Shown one piece after another: positions 1 through 6,730 of a stretch of 15,961 nt of DNA. The stretch covers positions 1 through 15,961 of the forward strand of contig JAFYGX010000133.1 of assembly GCA_017543025.1 (NCBI GenBank), given 5' to 3'. A program made the translations under genes and the position numbers. Numbering within the stretch: position 1 is the stretch's first letter; the number at the start of each line of letters is the position of its first letter. The notes beneath the pieces were generated by a model. That model was not told where the DNA came from and searched no databases. It worked only from the letters and a program-made list of their open reading frames with translations. This DNA comes from Solobacterium sp. Its GTDB lineage: Bacteria; Bacillota_I; Bacilli_A; Erysipelotrichales; Erysipelotrichaceae.

Positions 1-2
1 AC

Positions 3-1076
3 TGGGCGGATGCACGCCGTACACTGAAGATCCGTACAAATGCGGATACACCGGAAGATGCAGCACGTGCTGTCTCCTTCGGTGCGGAAGGTATCGGACT
101 TGTCCGTACAGAGCATATGTTCTTCAACAGTGCAGAGCGGATCAAGGCAATCCGTATGCTGTGTGTTGCACAGAATACGGAACAGCGTCTGAAAGCTCTC
201 GAACTGCTTGAACCGATGCAGCAGGAAGACTTCGAAGGAATCTTCGAGGCAATGGAAGGACGCAATGTTACAATCCGTCTGCTTGACCCGCCTCTGCATG
301 AGTTCCTGCCGAAGACAGAAGCAGAAGCGAAAGATGTCGCAAAGGCGATGGATATTACAATCAAGGATGTTGAAGCAGCTGCTGCAGCACTCCATGAATT
401 CAACCCGATGATGGGCCACCGCGGATGCCGTCTTGACGTTACCTATCCGGAAATCGGAAAGATGCAGGCACGGGCGATCATCAAGGCTGCGATCAACGTC
501 AACCGGAAACATCCGGGCTGGAACGTTGTTCCGGAAATCATGATTCCGCTTGTCGGCGAACCGAAAGAGCTGGAATATGTTGTAAAGATCGTCAGAGAAA
601 CTGCTGATCAGACAATTACAGAAGAAGGTGCGGAAGGACAGACTTATAAAGCCGGTACCATGATTGAGATCCCGCGTGCTGCACTGCTTGCAGGAGAACT
701 TGCGAAGACTGCAGAGTTCTTCAGCTTCGGTACAAATGACTTGACTCAGATGACATTCGGATTCTCCCGTGATGATGCAGGAAAATTCCTGGATGACTAC
801 TATTCCAAGCATATCTATGAGTCCGATCCATTCGCACATGTTGATCAGAACGGTGTCGGCCAGCTGATTGCGATGGCTGCGGAAAATGGCCGCAAGACCC
901 GTAAGGACATCCATCTTGGTGTCTGCGGTGAGCACGGCGGAGATCCGGCTTCCATCGAGTTCTTCCAGAAGGTCGGACTTGACTATGTCAGCTGTTCACC
1001 GTTCCGTGTTCCGATTGCCCGGCTTGCCGCAGCTCAGGCAGCGATCAAAGTCGGTGCTAAGAAGAAGGCAAAATAA
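3..1076 (+). CDS. ppdK: Pyruvate, phosphate dikinase, C-terminal part (5' end outside window)
   Basis: The reading frame is open from base 3, so this is the last 357 residues of a protein that is normally about 870 to 890 residues long. PPDK interconverts pyruvate, ATP and phosphate with PEP, AMP and pyrophosphate in the cytosol. What remains is the PEP/pyruvate-binding TIM barrel. Visible family motifs are GIGLVRTEHMFF near the window edge, the FNPMMGHRGCR segment (about residues 133 to 142), EIPRAAL, SFGTNDLTQ and GVCGEHGGDP. The cysteine of that last motif (codon 924-926) is the expected catalytic acid/base. The N-terminal ATP-grasp and phosphohistidine domains lie upstream of the window. 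The ATG at 117 is internal and not the start, because conserved residues precede it in frame. A strong terminator follows, so it is the last gene of its unit. PEP synthase and PTS enzyme I share this fold, but the motif spellings fit PPDK best. Confidence 0.96.
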   Translation, partial: WADARRTLKIRTNADTPEDAARAVSFGAEGIGLVRTEHMFFNSAERIKAIRMLCVAQNTEQRLKALELLEPMQQEDFEGIFEAMEGRNVTIRLLDPPLHEFLPKTEAEAKDVAKAMDITIKDVEAAAAALHEFNPMMGHRGCRLDVTYPEIGKMQARAIIKAAINVNRKHPGWNVVPEIMIPLVGEPKELEYVVKIVRETADQTITEEGAEGQTYKAGTMIEIPRAALLAGELAKTAEFFSFGTNDLTQMTFGFSRDDAGKFLDDYYSKHIYESDPFAHVDQNGVGQLIAMAAENGRKTRKDIHLGVCGEHGGDPASIEFFQKVGLDYVSCSPFRVPIARLAAAQAAIKVGAKKKAK

Positions 1077-1113
1077 GCTGACAGACAATCAGCAGTAACA
1101 AACAGGTTCATAA

Positions 1114-1146
1114 AGAGATTTCCTCCGAACAGGGAATCTCTTTTTT
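1114..1146 (+). terminator. Intrinsic terminator of ppdK
   Basis: A 10-bp stem, 1114-1123 pairing with 1132-1141 (one T-G pair), closes an 8-base loop and runs into six T residues. It lies 38 bases after the ppdK stop codon. Confidence 0.9.
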
Positions 1147-1178
1147 GCGTGAACAGAAGTTCTGCTTTTTTTATGCGG

Positions 1179-1207
1179 TTGACAGCACTGAGAGAGTGCG
1201 ATATAAA
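1179..1207 (+). promoter_or_regulatory. Sigma-A-type promoter of the thrS leader
   Basis: TTGACA (1179-1184) and TATAAA (1202-1207) are separated by exactly 17 bases, close to the consensus for the housekeeping sigma factor. Transcription should start near 1214, just before the first T-box stem. Confidence 0.85.
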
Positions 1208-1213
1208 GAATAT

Positions 1214-1428
1214 AAATGTAACGAACGGGATACGATGTCTTGGACGCAATGCAGAGAGGCAGCCGGCTGGTGAAAGGCTGCTGCGCAGAACAGACACCAC
1301 CACCCGGGAACAGCGCCGTAATTGGCTGCCGTAGCTCCTGCGTTAAGGGAAAGAGGAGAGCTCATGCATGCAGCATGGGAAACAAGGTGGTACCGCGCGT
1401 AATGCGTCCTGTGTGAGGGGCGTTTTTT
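1214..1428 (+). ncRNA. Threonine-specific T-box riboswitch (leader of thrS)
   Basis: The leader has the full T-box signature. The T-box core AAGGTGGTACCGCG lies at 1384-1397; its TGGT (1388-1391) can pair with the 3' end of an uncharged tRNA, and the final T matches an A discriminator base, as in tRNA-Thr. The AGAGAG bulge of Stem I is at 1253-1258. I can fold a specifier loop: CGGG (1226-1229) with CCCG (1303-1306), and GTCT (1237-1240) with AGAC (1292-1295), leaving ACCACCA (1296-1302) unpaired. Either in-loop triplet is ACC, a threonine codon followed by a purine. The terminator alternative is a GC-rich hairpin (1404-1423) plus a run of T (1423-1428). Uncharged tRNA-Thr should stabilise the antiterminator and let thrS be transcribed. 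Cognate gene and specifier agree. Confidence 0.95.
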
Positions 1429-1446
1429 ATTTGACAGGAGGAAGTC

Positions 1447-3198
1447 ATGATTAATTTCAAGGAAAATGAAGAATTGAATACGCTGAATCACAGCTGTGCT
1501 CATCTGATGGCACAGGCAGTCAGACACCTTTACCCTCAGGCGAAATTCTGGGTTGGGCCGGTTGTGGATGAAGGATTCTACTATGACATTGATCTCGGCG
1601 ACGATGTGATCCGGGATGAGGATCTGGCCCGGATTGAGAAGGAGATGAAGAAGTGCGCAAAAGACGGCAAGCGTATTGTTCGTCATGAAATCTCAAGAGA
1701 AGAAGCACTGGAACAGTTCAAAGATGACCCGTATAAGGTGGATCTGATCGAGCGGATGGAACCAGGCACCAATATTTCGATGTATACACAGGGTGATTTC
1801 ACAGATCTCTGCCGCGGACCTCATGTGGACAACACAAAACTTCTGAAGAACTTCAAGCTTCTGAAGCACAGCGGAGCCTACTGGAAAGGTGATGAACATA
1901 ACAAGGTTCTTCAGCGCATTTATGGCGTATGTCTTCCGACGCCGGAAGCACTGGAAGCACATCTGAAGGATCTTGAAGACGCAAAGATGCGAGACCACAG
2001 AAAGCTCGGAAAGGATCTTGGCGTATTCATGTTTTCTGAAACGATCGGCGCCGGTCTGCCGATGTGGCTTCCGAACGGATTTACCATCAGACGCATCCTT
2101 TCGGATTACATTATGGATAAAGAGCTTGCGCAGGGATATGTTCATGTAAAAACACCGGTTGTCGTTAATACAAAGCTGTATAAGATTTCCGGCCATCTTG
2201 CCCATTACAAGGATGATATGTTCCCGATTATGGAACGCGACGGGGAAGAATTCTGCCTGCGTCCGATGAACTGCCCGGAACATATGATCATGTACCGGAG
2301 TACGCTGCACAGCTATCGTGATCTTCCGGTAAGGATCGCCGAAATCGCTGATGATTTCCGGTTTGAAGCCAGCGGTGCGCTGACTGGCATTGAGCGCAGC
2401 CGTGCATTTGTGCAGAACGATTCGCATATCTTCTGCCGGCCGGATCAGATTGCATCGGAAATCAAGGATGTCACAAAACTGATACTTGATGTATATAACG
2501 ATTTCGGCTTTGAAGATTACAGCTTCCGTCTTTCCCTGAGAGATCCGGAAAATGCAGAGAAGTATTTCGGAAATGACAGTCTCTGGCAGACCAGTGAAGC
2601 GCAGCTGCGCGAGATTCTGACAGAGATGGGAGTACCGTTCTATGAAGCGATCGGTGAAGCAGCGTTCTACGGCCCGAAAATCGATGTTCAGGTACGATCT
2701 GCACTTGGTCATGATGTAACGCTTTCGACCATTCAGCTTGATTACCAGCTCCCGGAACGGTTTGAACTGGAGTATGTCGACAATACCGGAGCGAAAGTCC
2801 GTCCGGTTGTTATTCACCGGGCAATCCTCGGAAGCCTTGACCGGTTTGTTGCATTCCTGCTGGAGGAAACAAAGGGAATCCTTCCGCTCTGGCTTGCGGC
2901 AAAGCAGGCTGTGATCATTCCGGTATCTCCGGAAGCGCATAAGGAATATGCTGAGAAGGTATACAGCGCAATGAAGCGGATCGGCATGCGCGTATCGATC
3001 GATGACCGAAATGAGAAGCTCGGCTATCGTGTCAGAGAAGCACAGACTCACAAAATTCCTGTTGAAGTCGTCGTTGGTGAGGGCGAAGCGAAGGAAGATG
3101 CTGTGACTGTCCGCCGCTACGGTTCGAAAGATGCAGTGAAACTGACACTTTCCGAATTCCTTGATCTGATGATTCGGGAAATAGAGGAACGCAGATAA
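1447..3198 (+). CDS. thrS: Threonyl-tRNA synthetase lacking the N-terminal TGS domain
   Basis: Class II synthetase that charges tRNA-Thr in the cytosol. An AGGAGG site lies just upstream of the ATG. The 583 residues begin almost directly in the editing (N2) domain, with HxxxH at His15/His19 and CRGPH at Cys122/His126, the deacylation site that clears Ser-tRNA-Thr. The catalytic core follows: motif 2 around FRFEASGALTGIERSRAF, and the three expected zinc ligands Cys276, His327 and His457 (in HRAILGS). The anticodon-binding domain covers about residues 485 to 583. Typical bacterial ThrRS is about 640 residues because of a TGS domain of about 60 residues, which is absent here. It cannot lie upstream, because the T-box terminator ends 19 bases before the start. 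Expression should be controlled by the T-box. The identity is secure; the missing domain is directly visible. Confidence 0.97.
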   Translation: MINFKENEELNTLNHSCAHLMAQAVRHLYPQAKFWVGPVVDEGFYYDIDLGDDVIRDEDLARIEKEMKKCAKDGKRIVRHEISREEALEQFKDDPYKVDLIERMEPGTNISMYTQGDFTDLCRGPHVDNTKLLKNFKLLKHSGAYWKGDEHNKVLQRIYGVCLPTPEALEAHLKDLEDAKMRDHRKLGKDLGVFMFSETIGAGLPMWLPNGFTIRRILSDYIMDKELAQGYVHVKTPVVVNTKLYKISGHLAHYKDDMFPIMERDGEEFCLRPMNCPEHMIMYRSTLHSYRDLPVRIAEIADDFRFEASGALTGIERSRAFVQNDSHIFCRPDQIASEIKDVTKLILDVYNDFGFEDYSFRLSLRDPENAEKYFGNDSLWQTSEAQLREILTEMGVPFYEAIGEAAFYGPKIDVQVRSALGHDVTLSTIQLDYQLPERFELEYVDNTGAKVRPVVIHRAILGSLDRFVAFLLEETKGILPLWLAAKQAVIIPVSPEAHKEYAEKVYSAMKRIGMRVSIDDRNEKLGYRVREAQTHKIPVEVVVGEGEAKEDAVTVRRYGSKDAVKLTLSEFLDLMIREIEERR

Positions 3199-3213
3199 GC
3201 CATATTGCCGATG

Positions 3214-3246
3214 CAGCCTCAGGTTCAATACTGAGGCTGTTATTCT
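3214..3246 (+). terminator. Probable terminator of thrS
   Basis: A perfect 9-bp stem, CAGCCTCAG (3214-3222) with CTGAGGCTG (3231-3239), is followed by TTATTCT. The T tract is weak, so efficiency may be moderate. Confidence 0.7.
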
Positions 3247-3315
3247 GAAGCGACATTCAGTGTTGTCCCGGTATAATGATATGTGTCGAATCGCTGTGAA
3301 ATTTCAGGGATTTTG

Positions 3316-3344
3316 TTTGCATTTGGCAGAAAACAAGTTACAAT
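3316..3344 (+). promoter_or_regulatory. Candidate promoter of the secreted repeat protein gene
   Basis: TTTGCA (3316-3321), a 17-base spacer and TACAAT (3339-3344) lie 30 bases upstream of the ATG. A second TATAAT at 3272-3277 has no convincing -35 box. Which one is used is not decidable from sequence. Confidence 0.5.
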
Positions 3345-3374
3345 ACATTCGGTTAAAAAAGGAGGAAATATTTG

Positions 3375-4337
3375 ATGAACAGAAAACTCATCAGATTCGC
3401 TGCAGTTGCAGCTTCGGCAGCTGTTCTGGCACTCAATACAGTTCCGGCTGCGGCTGAAGGTCTTGGCCCGTATGGTGATATTACCGGTCCGTATACATGG
3501 GAAATCAACGGAAAAGGCTGGACGGTCTATACACAGAACGGTCTGTCCTGGGTTTATGATGATTACGGAAACAGAACATATCTTGATTCCTATGGAAATC
3601 GTCTGGACGGTGTATCTCAGGCTGCTGCGATGTCAATTGCGCAGTATAAACTGACCTACAATTCTACCTACAACGGTGTTGTGATCTATTCCAACCCGGA
3701 TGGCAAGCTGTATTCCGTTTCTCAGGATGGCGTGCTGACTGCGATCGGCCAGTCTGTTACTCCGACACCGACGCCGGCTCCTGCACCCAGTGTTTCGAAT
3801 TATGTGTTCACATATTCCTACAGCACGGCAAACGGCCTGAACATTTATACCGATAACGCAGGAAGAAACTGGTACTTTGATCAGAGCGGAATTCCGCATA
3901 TCTGGACCTGGGGTTACCAGAACGGAAGCTACTGGAGATCGGATGTCTCCAATTACAACTTCTATTATTCCTACCGCAGCAATGATGGTTACTACATCTA
4001 CCGGGATGATTACGGAAACAGCTGGTGGTTCGGTAATGACGGCCAGGCGCATCTCGTCAGCAGAGGCAGCGGTGGAGGAACAGGCGGTGACAGACAGCCG
4101 TCTGCACCGTATGTGGATTACAGCCGTTCCAATACCATGGATGCGGGCGGTATCCGTGAGACAGTTTATGTCGGTCAGTCATGGACTGCTCCTACAACTG
4201 TTTCGTGGGCACCGGAAGGCATGCGTCTCATTGGCTGGGACTATACGGAAGGTTCCGGCTATGTAAGATGGAAACCGGGTGCCAAGATTCAGAATACAGG
4301 CAGTGATCTTTATCTGTATGCGGTCTACGGACGCTGA
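3375..4337 (+). CDS. Secreted Tyr/Gly/Asp-rich repeat protein of unknown function
   Basis: I chose the ATG at 3375, not the TTG three bases earlier, because AAGGAGG (3359-3365) is 9 bases away. The 320 residues start with a clear Sec signal peptide: MNRKLIR, a hydrophobic stretch, and a likely cut after AAA near residue 27. The rest is extracellular in character: four loosely similar units of 35 to 40 residues (about 38-79, 90-125, 141-180, 192-229), each with Tyr-rich strands and a turn like YDDYGN or NAGRNW followed by aromatics. A Pro/Thr linker (129-139) lies between units 2 and 3, and a Gly-rich linker (231-238) follows unit 4. The C-terminal part (about 245-320), with LIGWDY and DLYLYAVYGR, recalls the Listeria-Bacteroides/InlB-B-type beta repeat. 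No LPXTG motif or membrane anchor is present, so it is either released or bound non-covalently. It is monocistronic and its function is unknown. Confidence 0.85.
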   Translation: MNRKLIRFAAVAASAAVLALNTVPAAAEGLGPYGDITGPYTWEINGKGWTVYTQNGLSWVYDDYGNRTYLDSYGNRLDGVSQAAAMSIAQYKLTYNSTYNGVVIYSNPDGKLYSVSQDGVLTAIGQSVTPTPTPAPAPSVSNYVFTYSYSTANGLNIYTDNAGRNWYFDQSGIPHIWTWGYQNGSYWRSDVSNYNFYYSYRSNDGYYIYRDDYGNSWWFGNDGQAHLVSRGSGGGTGGDRQPSAPYVDYSRSNTMDAGGIRETVYVGQSWTAPTTVSWAPEGMRLIGWDYTEGSGYVRWKPGAKIQNTGSDLYLYAVYGR

Positions 4338-4356
4338 TTATTCTTCAGACAGGATT

Positions 4357-4380
4357 AAGAGAGCTTCGGCTCTCTTTTCT
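4357..4380 (+). terminator. Terminator of the repeat protein gene
   Basis: An 8-bp stem (4357-4364 with 4369-4376) is capped by a TTCG tetraloop and followed by a T-rich run, 20 bases after the stop codon. Confidence 0.92.
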
Positions 4381-4394
4381 GTTTGATCCAGTTC

Positions 4395-4413
4395 TGTGCA
4401 TGATACTTGCACA
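4395..4413. promoter_or_regulatory. Candidate operator: 6-bp inverted repeat over the -35 box
   Basis: TGTGCA (4395-4400) and TGCACA (4408-4413) form a perfect inverted repeat with a 7-base spacer. The right arm coincides with the -35 hexamer of the next promoter, where a bound repressor would block RNA polymerase. The regulator is unknown. It does not match the TTGTTAA/TTAACAA style of Rex sites that I know, although a redox sensor would make sense here. Confidence 0.45.
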
Positions 4414-4435
4414 AACGATGAATTATGAGTATATT
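4407..4435 (+). promoter_or_regulatory. Promoter of the hydrogenase regulator/transporter unit
   Basis: TTGCAC (4407-4412), a 17-base spacer and TATATT (4430-4435) predict a start near 4442, giving a leader of about 124 bases ahead of the gene at 4566. Confidence 0.7.
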
Positions 4436-4441
4436 TAAACA

Positions 4442-4542
4442 GTCATCTGACCGTAATGAATGTTTCGGAACGGAACGGGGCAAGGCAAATCGATTATACC
4501 CTTTTGTTTTGCACAGTCTGGCCGGGTGACAGGCTGTTTTTT
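4442..4542 (+). promoter_or_regulatory. Structured leader with attenuator-like terminator
   Basis: Two hairpins can be drawn by eye. The first pairs 4480-4489 with 4503-4512 (10 bp including two G-U pairs, 13-base loop). The second, directly after it, pairs CAGTCTG (4514-4520) with CAGGCTG (4530-4536) and ends in six T residues (4537-4542), a standard terminator. It lies inside the transcript expected from the promoter at 4407-4435 and ahead of the coding region, so transcription may be attenuated. I do not recognise a known riboswitch class or T-box core in it. Alternatively, it could terminate a short independent RNA. Confidence 0.6.
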
Positions 4543-4565
4543 ACTGGACCGGGAGGTATTGCTTT

Positions 4566-4811
4566 ATGGAAAACAGAATCGCGGTAATTGCTATTGTTGT
4601 AGAGAATATGGACTCTGCTGATGAACTGAATGGAATTCTGCATGATTATGCCGCTTATATCATCGGCAGGATGGGAATCCCTTATCGAGAGAGAAAACTG
4701 TCTCTGATCAGCGTGGCAGTAGACGCACCTGGTGAAGTGATCAGTGCGATGACAGGCAAGCTCGGATCATTGAATGGTGTCTCCGTAAAAACAGCATATC
4801 AGAAAGCCTGA
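4566..4811 (+). CDS. TM1266-type iron-only hydrogenase system regulator (ACT-like fold)
   Basis: The 81-residue protein has the pattern of the family named putative iron-only hydrogenase system regulator, after Thermotoga maritima TM1266. It starts with a hydrophobic strand after MENRIAV, has an LNGILHDYAAYIIGRMGIPY helix and turn, and ends with ISAMTGKLGSLNGVSVKT, closely matching my recollection of TM1266. The fold is a small ferredoxin-like (ACT/NikR C-terminal-like) domain. No DNA-binding domain is visible, so if it regulates transcription it must do so indirectly or through a partner. A GGGAGG site (4550-4555) precedes the ATG. The lipoprotein gene starts 21 bases downstream, and hydCBA follows within 2 kb, which fits the family name. 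The family's biochemical role is not established. Confidence 0.85.
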   Translation: MENRIAVIAIVVENMDSADELNGILHDYAAYIIGRMGIPYRERKLSLISVAVDAPGEVISAMTGKLGSLNGVSVKTAYQKA

Positions 4812-4832
4812 TTAGACAATTGGAGGAAAGAA

Positions 4833-5882
4833 ATGAAAAAGTTTTTCAGTGTATTCCTGGCAGGACTGATGCTTATGGGATGCAGCACTGCGACTTCGAA
4901 CGGCGCACCACAGGCAACTGCTGATGCGGCCGGCAGTGCACAGCCGGAAGTGGAAATCACACAGGAACAGGTAGATGAAGCAGCGGAGCTGGTTCTGAAG
5001 GTTGTGGAGAGCGCCAAGGCGCTGGATGGCAGTGATCTTAAGATTCTGTCACCGTCCGGAGCACCGGCACTTTCTCTGATTCCGGCAGAGATCGGCGGAC
5101 TGAGCACGGAGTTTGTCGATGGGGCAGACCCGCTTCAGGCGGCTATGGTGAATCCGTCTCCGGAATACGATGTGATCATTGCACCGAGCAATCTCGGAAT
5201 GAAACTTGCGGAAGCCGGAAAATCTTCCTATAAGATGCTCGCAGCAGTCACATGGGGAAATCTCTATATGGTTGGCGGCGAGGATGCAGGAAATGAACCG
5301 GCAAAGTGGGAAAAGGTTGCGGCGTTCGGTGAGCAGTCGGTGACCGGGCTGGTCTTCAGATCCGTTTATGGAGAGCAGATCAATATGGATAATGTTACCT
5401 GGTACAGCAGTACAGCTGAAGCATCTGCTGCACTGCTTGCCGGAGAGGCTGATGTTGCGATGCTGGCAGAACCGAATGCAACTGCTGCGATCGGAAAAGG
5501 AAAGGAAAACGGAAAGGAATTTGCGATTCTTGATGATCTGCAGGCCCGTTATTCCAATTCAGAAAACGGCGGATTTCCGCAGGCTGCGATGTTTGTAAAA
5601 GAAGCATCCTATGCGGATAAGAAAGATCAGATTGAAGCGCTGTATAATCTGATGAAGATGTTCTCTGATACCATGGCATCACTTCCGGCTGATGCGATTG
5701 TTTCTGTAATCGATTCGGCAGGGGGAGCGCAGAAATATGGGATTCCAAGTTCGGAAGTCGCCGGCAAGGTATGGAGCCGGCTTCATATCAATCCCGCAAA
5801 AGCTTCCGAACACAAGGAAGAGCTTTCCAGATTCGGTGAACTCTTTTCGATCACGGACATCGATTCCTGTCTGATCGGATAA
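4833..5882 (+). CDS. ABC transporter substrate-binding lipoprotein
   Basis: The 349-residue protein begins with a lipoprotein signal peptide: MKKFF, a hydrophobic core and the lipobox LMGC with the acylated cysteine at position 17. A low-complexity Ala/Ser/Thr linker follows, then a helix, and then an alpha/beta binding-protein fold of the NMT1/THI5 or NitT/TauT kind, with ILSPSGAPALSLIPAE, YDVIIAPSNLGMKLAE and a second lobe including EADVAMLAEPNAT. It should sit on the outer face of the membrane and deliver a small organic or anionic ligand to a permease. The ligand cannot be read from sequence. GGAGG lies 7 to 8 bases before the ATG. The gene is 21 bases downstream of the hydrogenase regulator and is presumably co-transcribed with it. 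The permease at 5996 is the likely partner. No ATPase gene is nearby. Confidence 0.85.
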   Translation: MKKFFSVFLAGLMLMGCSTATSNGAPQATADAAGSAQPEVEITQEQVDEAAELVLKVVESAKALDGSDLKILSPSGAPALSLIPAEIGGLSTEFVDGADPLQAAMVNPSPEYDVIIAPSNLGMKLAEAGKSSYKMLAAVTWGNLYMVGGEDAGNEPAKWEKVAAFGEQSVTGLVFRSVYGEQINMDNVTWYSSTAEASAALLAGEADVAMLAEPNATAAIGKGKENGKEFAILDDLQARYSNSENGGFPQAAMFVKEASYADKKDQIEALYNLMKMFSDTMASLPADAIVSVIDSAGGAQKYGIPSSEVAGKVWSRLHINPAKASEHKEELSRFGELFSITDIDSCLIG

Positions 5883-5939
5883 AACAGTTCATCTCTGACA
5901 ATCATCAGACGGCAGTTACAGAAAGATTATTTTATTGCG

Positions 5940-5965
5940 GCGGCTTTGAAAGAAGCCGCTTTTAC
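5940..5965 (+). terminator. Terminator after the substrate-binding protein gene
   Basis: GCGGCTT (5940-5946) pairs with AAGCCGC (5953-5959) around a 6-base loop and is followed by TTTTA. It separates the lipoprotein gene from the permease-hydrogenase genes, though read-through is possible. Confidence 0.75.
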
Positions 5966-5981
5966 TTTCAGGTTTTAATGA

Positions 5982-5987
5982 TATAAT
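5982..5987 (+). promoter_or_regulatory. Candidate -10 box directly ahead of the permease start
   Basis: A perfect TATAAT lies only 8 bases before the ATG at 5996. The -35 region is poor: TTTACT at 5961-5966 gives a 15-base spacer. If used, the transcript would start at about the A of the ATG and be leaderless, consistent with the missing Shine-Dalgarno site. Confidence 0.4.
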
Positions 5988-5995
5988 GCATAAGC

Positions 5996-6730
5996 ATGAA
6001 GAAAGAGCATGTTTTCAGTGTGATTGCAATACTTGTGTTATGGCAGATATGTGCTGTAAAAGTACACAATGACATTCTGATTCCTTTCCCTGCAGAGACA
6101 TTGATGCGAACAGTTTCACTGTTTCGCGAGGCGTCGTTCTACCAGTCGGTATGTGCTACGCTGCTGCGGGTGTTTCGCGGCTTCATGTGTTCCATGGTTG
6201 CAGCGCTGGCTGTAAGCGTTCTCAGTGACCGGTTTCCTGTATTCCGGGAACTGATCCGTCCGGTTCTTGTGATTGCCAGAACGATTCCGAATATCTGTTA
6301 CATCGTGATGGCTCTGATCTGGCTGGGAGCGGAAGGTGCAGTCAGTGCAGTCAGCTTTCTGATTCTGTTTCCTGTATTTACCAATGCGTTTACAAATCGG
6401 CTCGAGAATGAAGACAGCAGCCTGAAGGAAGTTGACGCACTGTATCCGGAGACATTTTTTATGCGGCTCAGATACAAGGTGATTCCAAGCCTGATTCCGG
6501 AGATGCTCGCAACAGGAAAGACAGCTGCTGGCCTTGGATTGAAAGTTGGTATTATGGCCGAAATCCTCGGTCAGGTACGCAGCGGTATCGGACGTTCAAT
6601 GAACTTTGCCCGTCTGTATCTTGATACCGCAGGAATCGTCGCCTGGACGATTGTCATTATTATTCTGTCAGTCGGGATTGACATGTTATTTGACTGGCTG
6701 ATAGCTCAGCGAATGAAGGAGGAGCTGTGA
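5996..6730 (+). CDS. ABC transporter permease, SsuC/TauC-like
   Basis: A 244-residue integral membrane protein with several hydrophobic segments: the N-terminus (about 7-22), then about 63-80, 88-108, 112-130 and the C-terminus (about 211-236). The segment around residues 144-170 (EVDALYPETF, then VIPSLIPEML) sits where the EAA cytoplasmic loop, which docks to the ATPase, is expected. It is degenerate: the usual EAA and glycine are not spelled out. The length fits small NitT/TauT/SsuC permeases. Together with the upstream lipoprotein it would make an importer of unknown substrate, but no ATPase gene accompanies it. The start has no Shine-Dalgarno sequence. The TGA stop overlaps the ATG of hydC by one base, so translation is probably coupled to the hydrogenase. 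Confidence 0.82.
   Translation: MKKEHVFSVIAILVLWQICAVKVHNDILIPFPAETLMRTVSLFREASFYQSVCATLLRVFRGFMCSMVAALAVSVLSDRFPVFRELIRPVLVIARTIPNICYIVMALIWLGAEGAVSAVSFLILFPVFTNAFTNRLENEDSSLKEVDALYPETFFMRLRYKVIPSLIPEMLATGKTAAGLGLKVGIMAEILGQVRSGIGRSMNFARLYLDTAGIVAWTIVIIILSVGIDMLFDWLIAQRMKEEL

Noticed and set aside
1693..3228. Minus-strand open frame of 511 codons opposite thrS
   Set aside because: It is wholly antisense to a well-conserved synthetase, its translation resembles no protein, and it has no ribosome binding site; long shadows like this arise from codon bias of the real gene.
3260..3457. Small plus-strand open frame before and across the secreted protein start
   Set aside because: No ribosome binding site and no similarity; it overlaps the promoter and signal peptide of the real gene in another frame.
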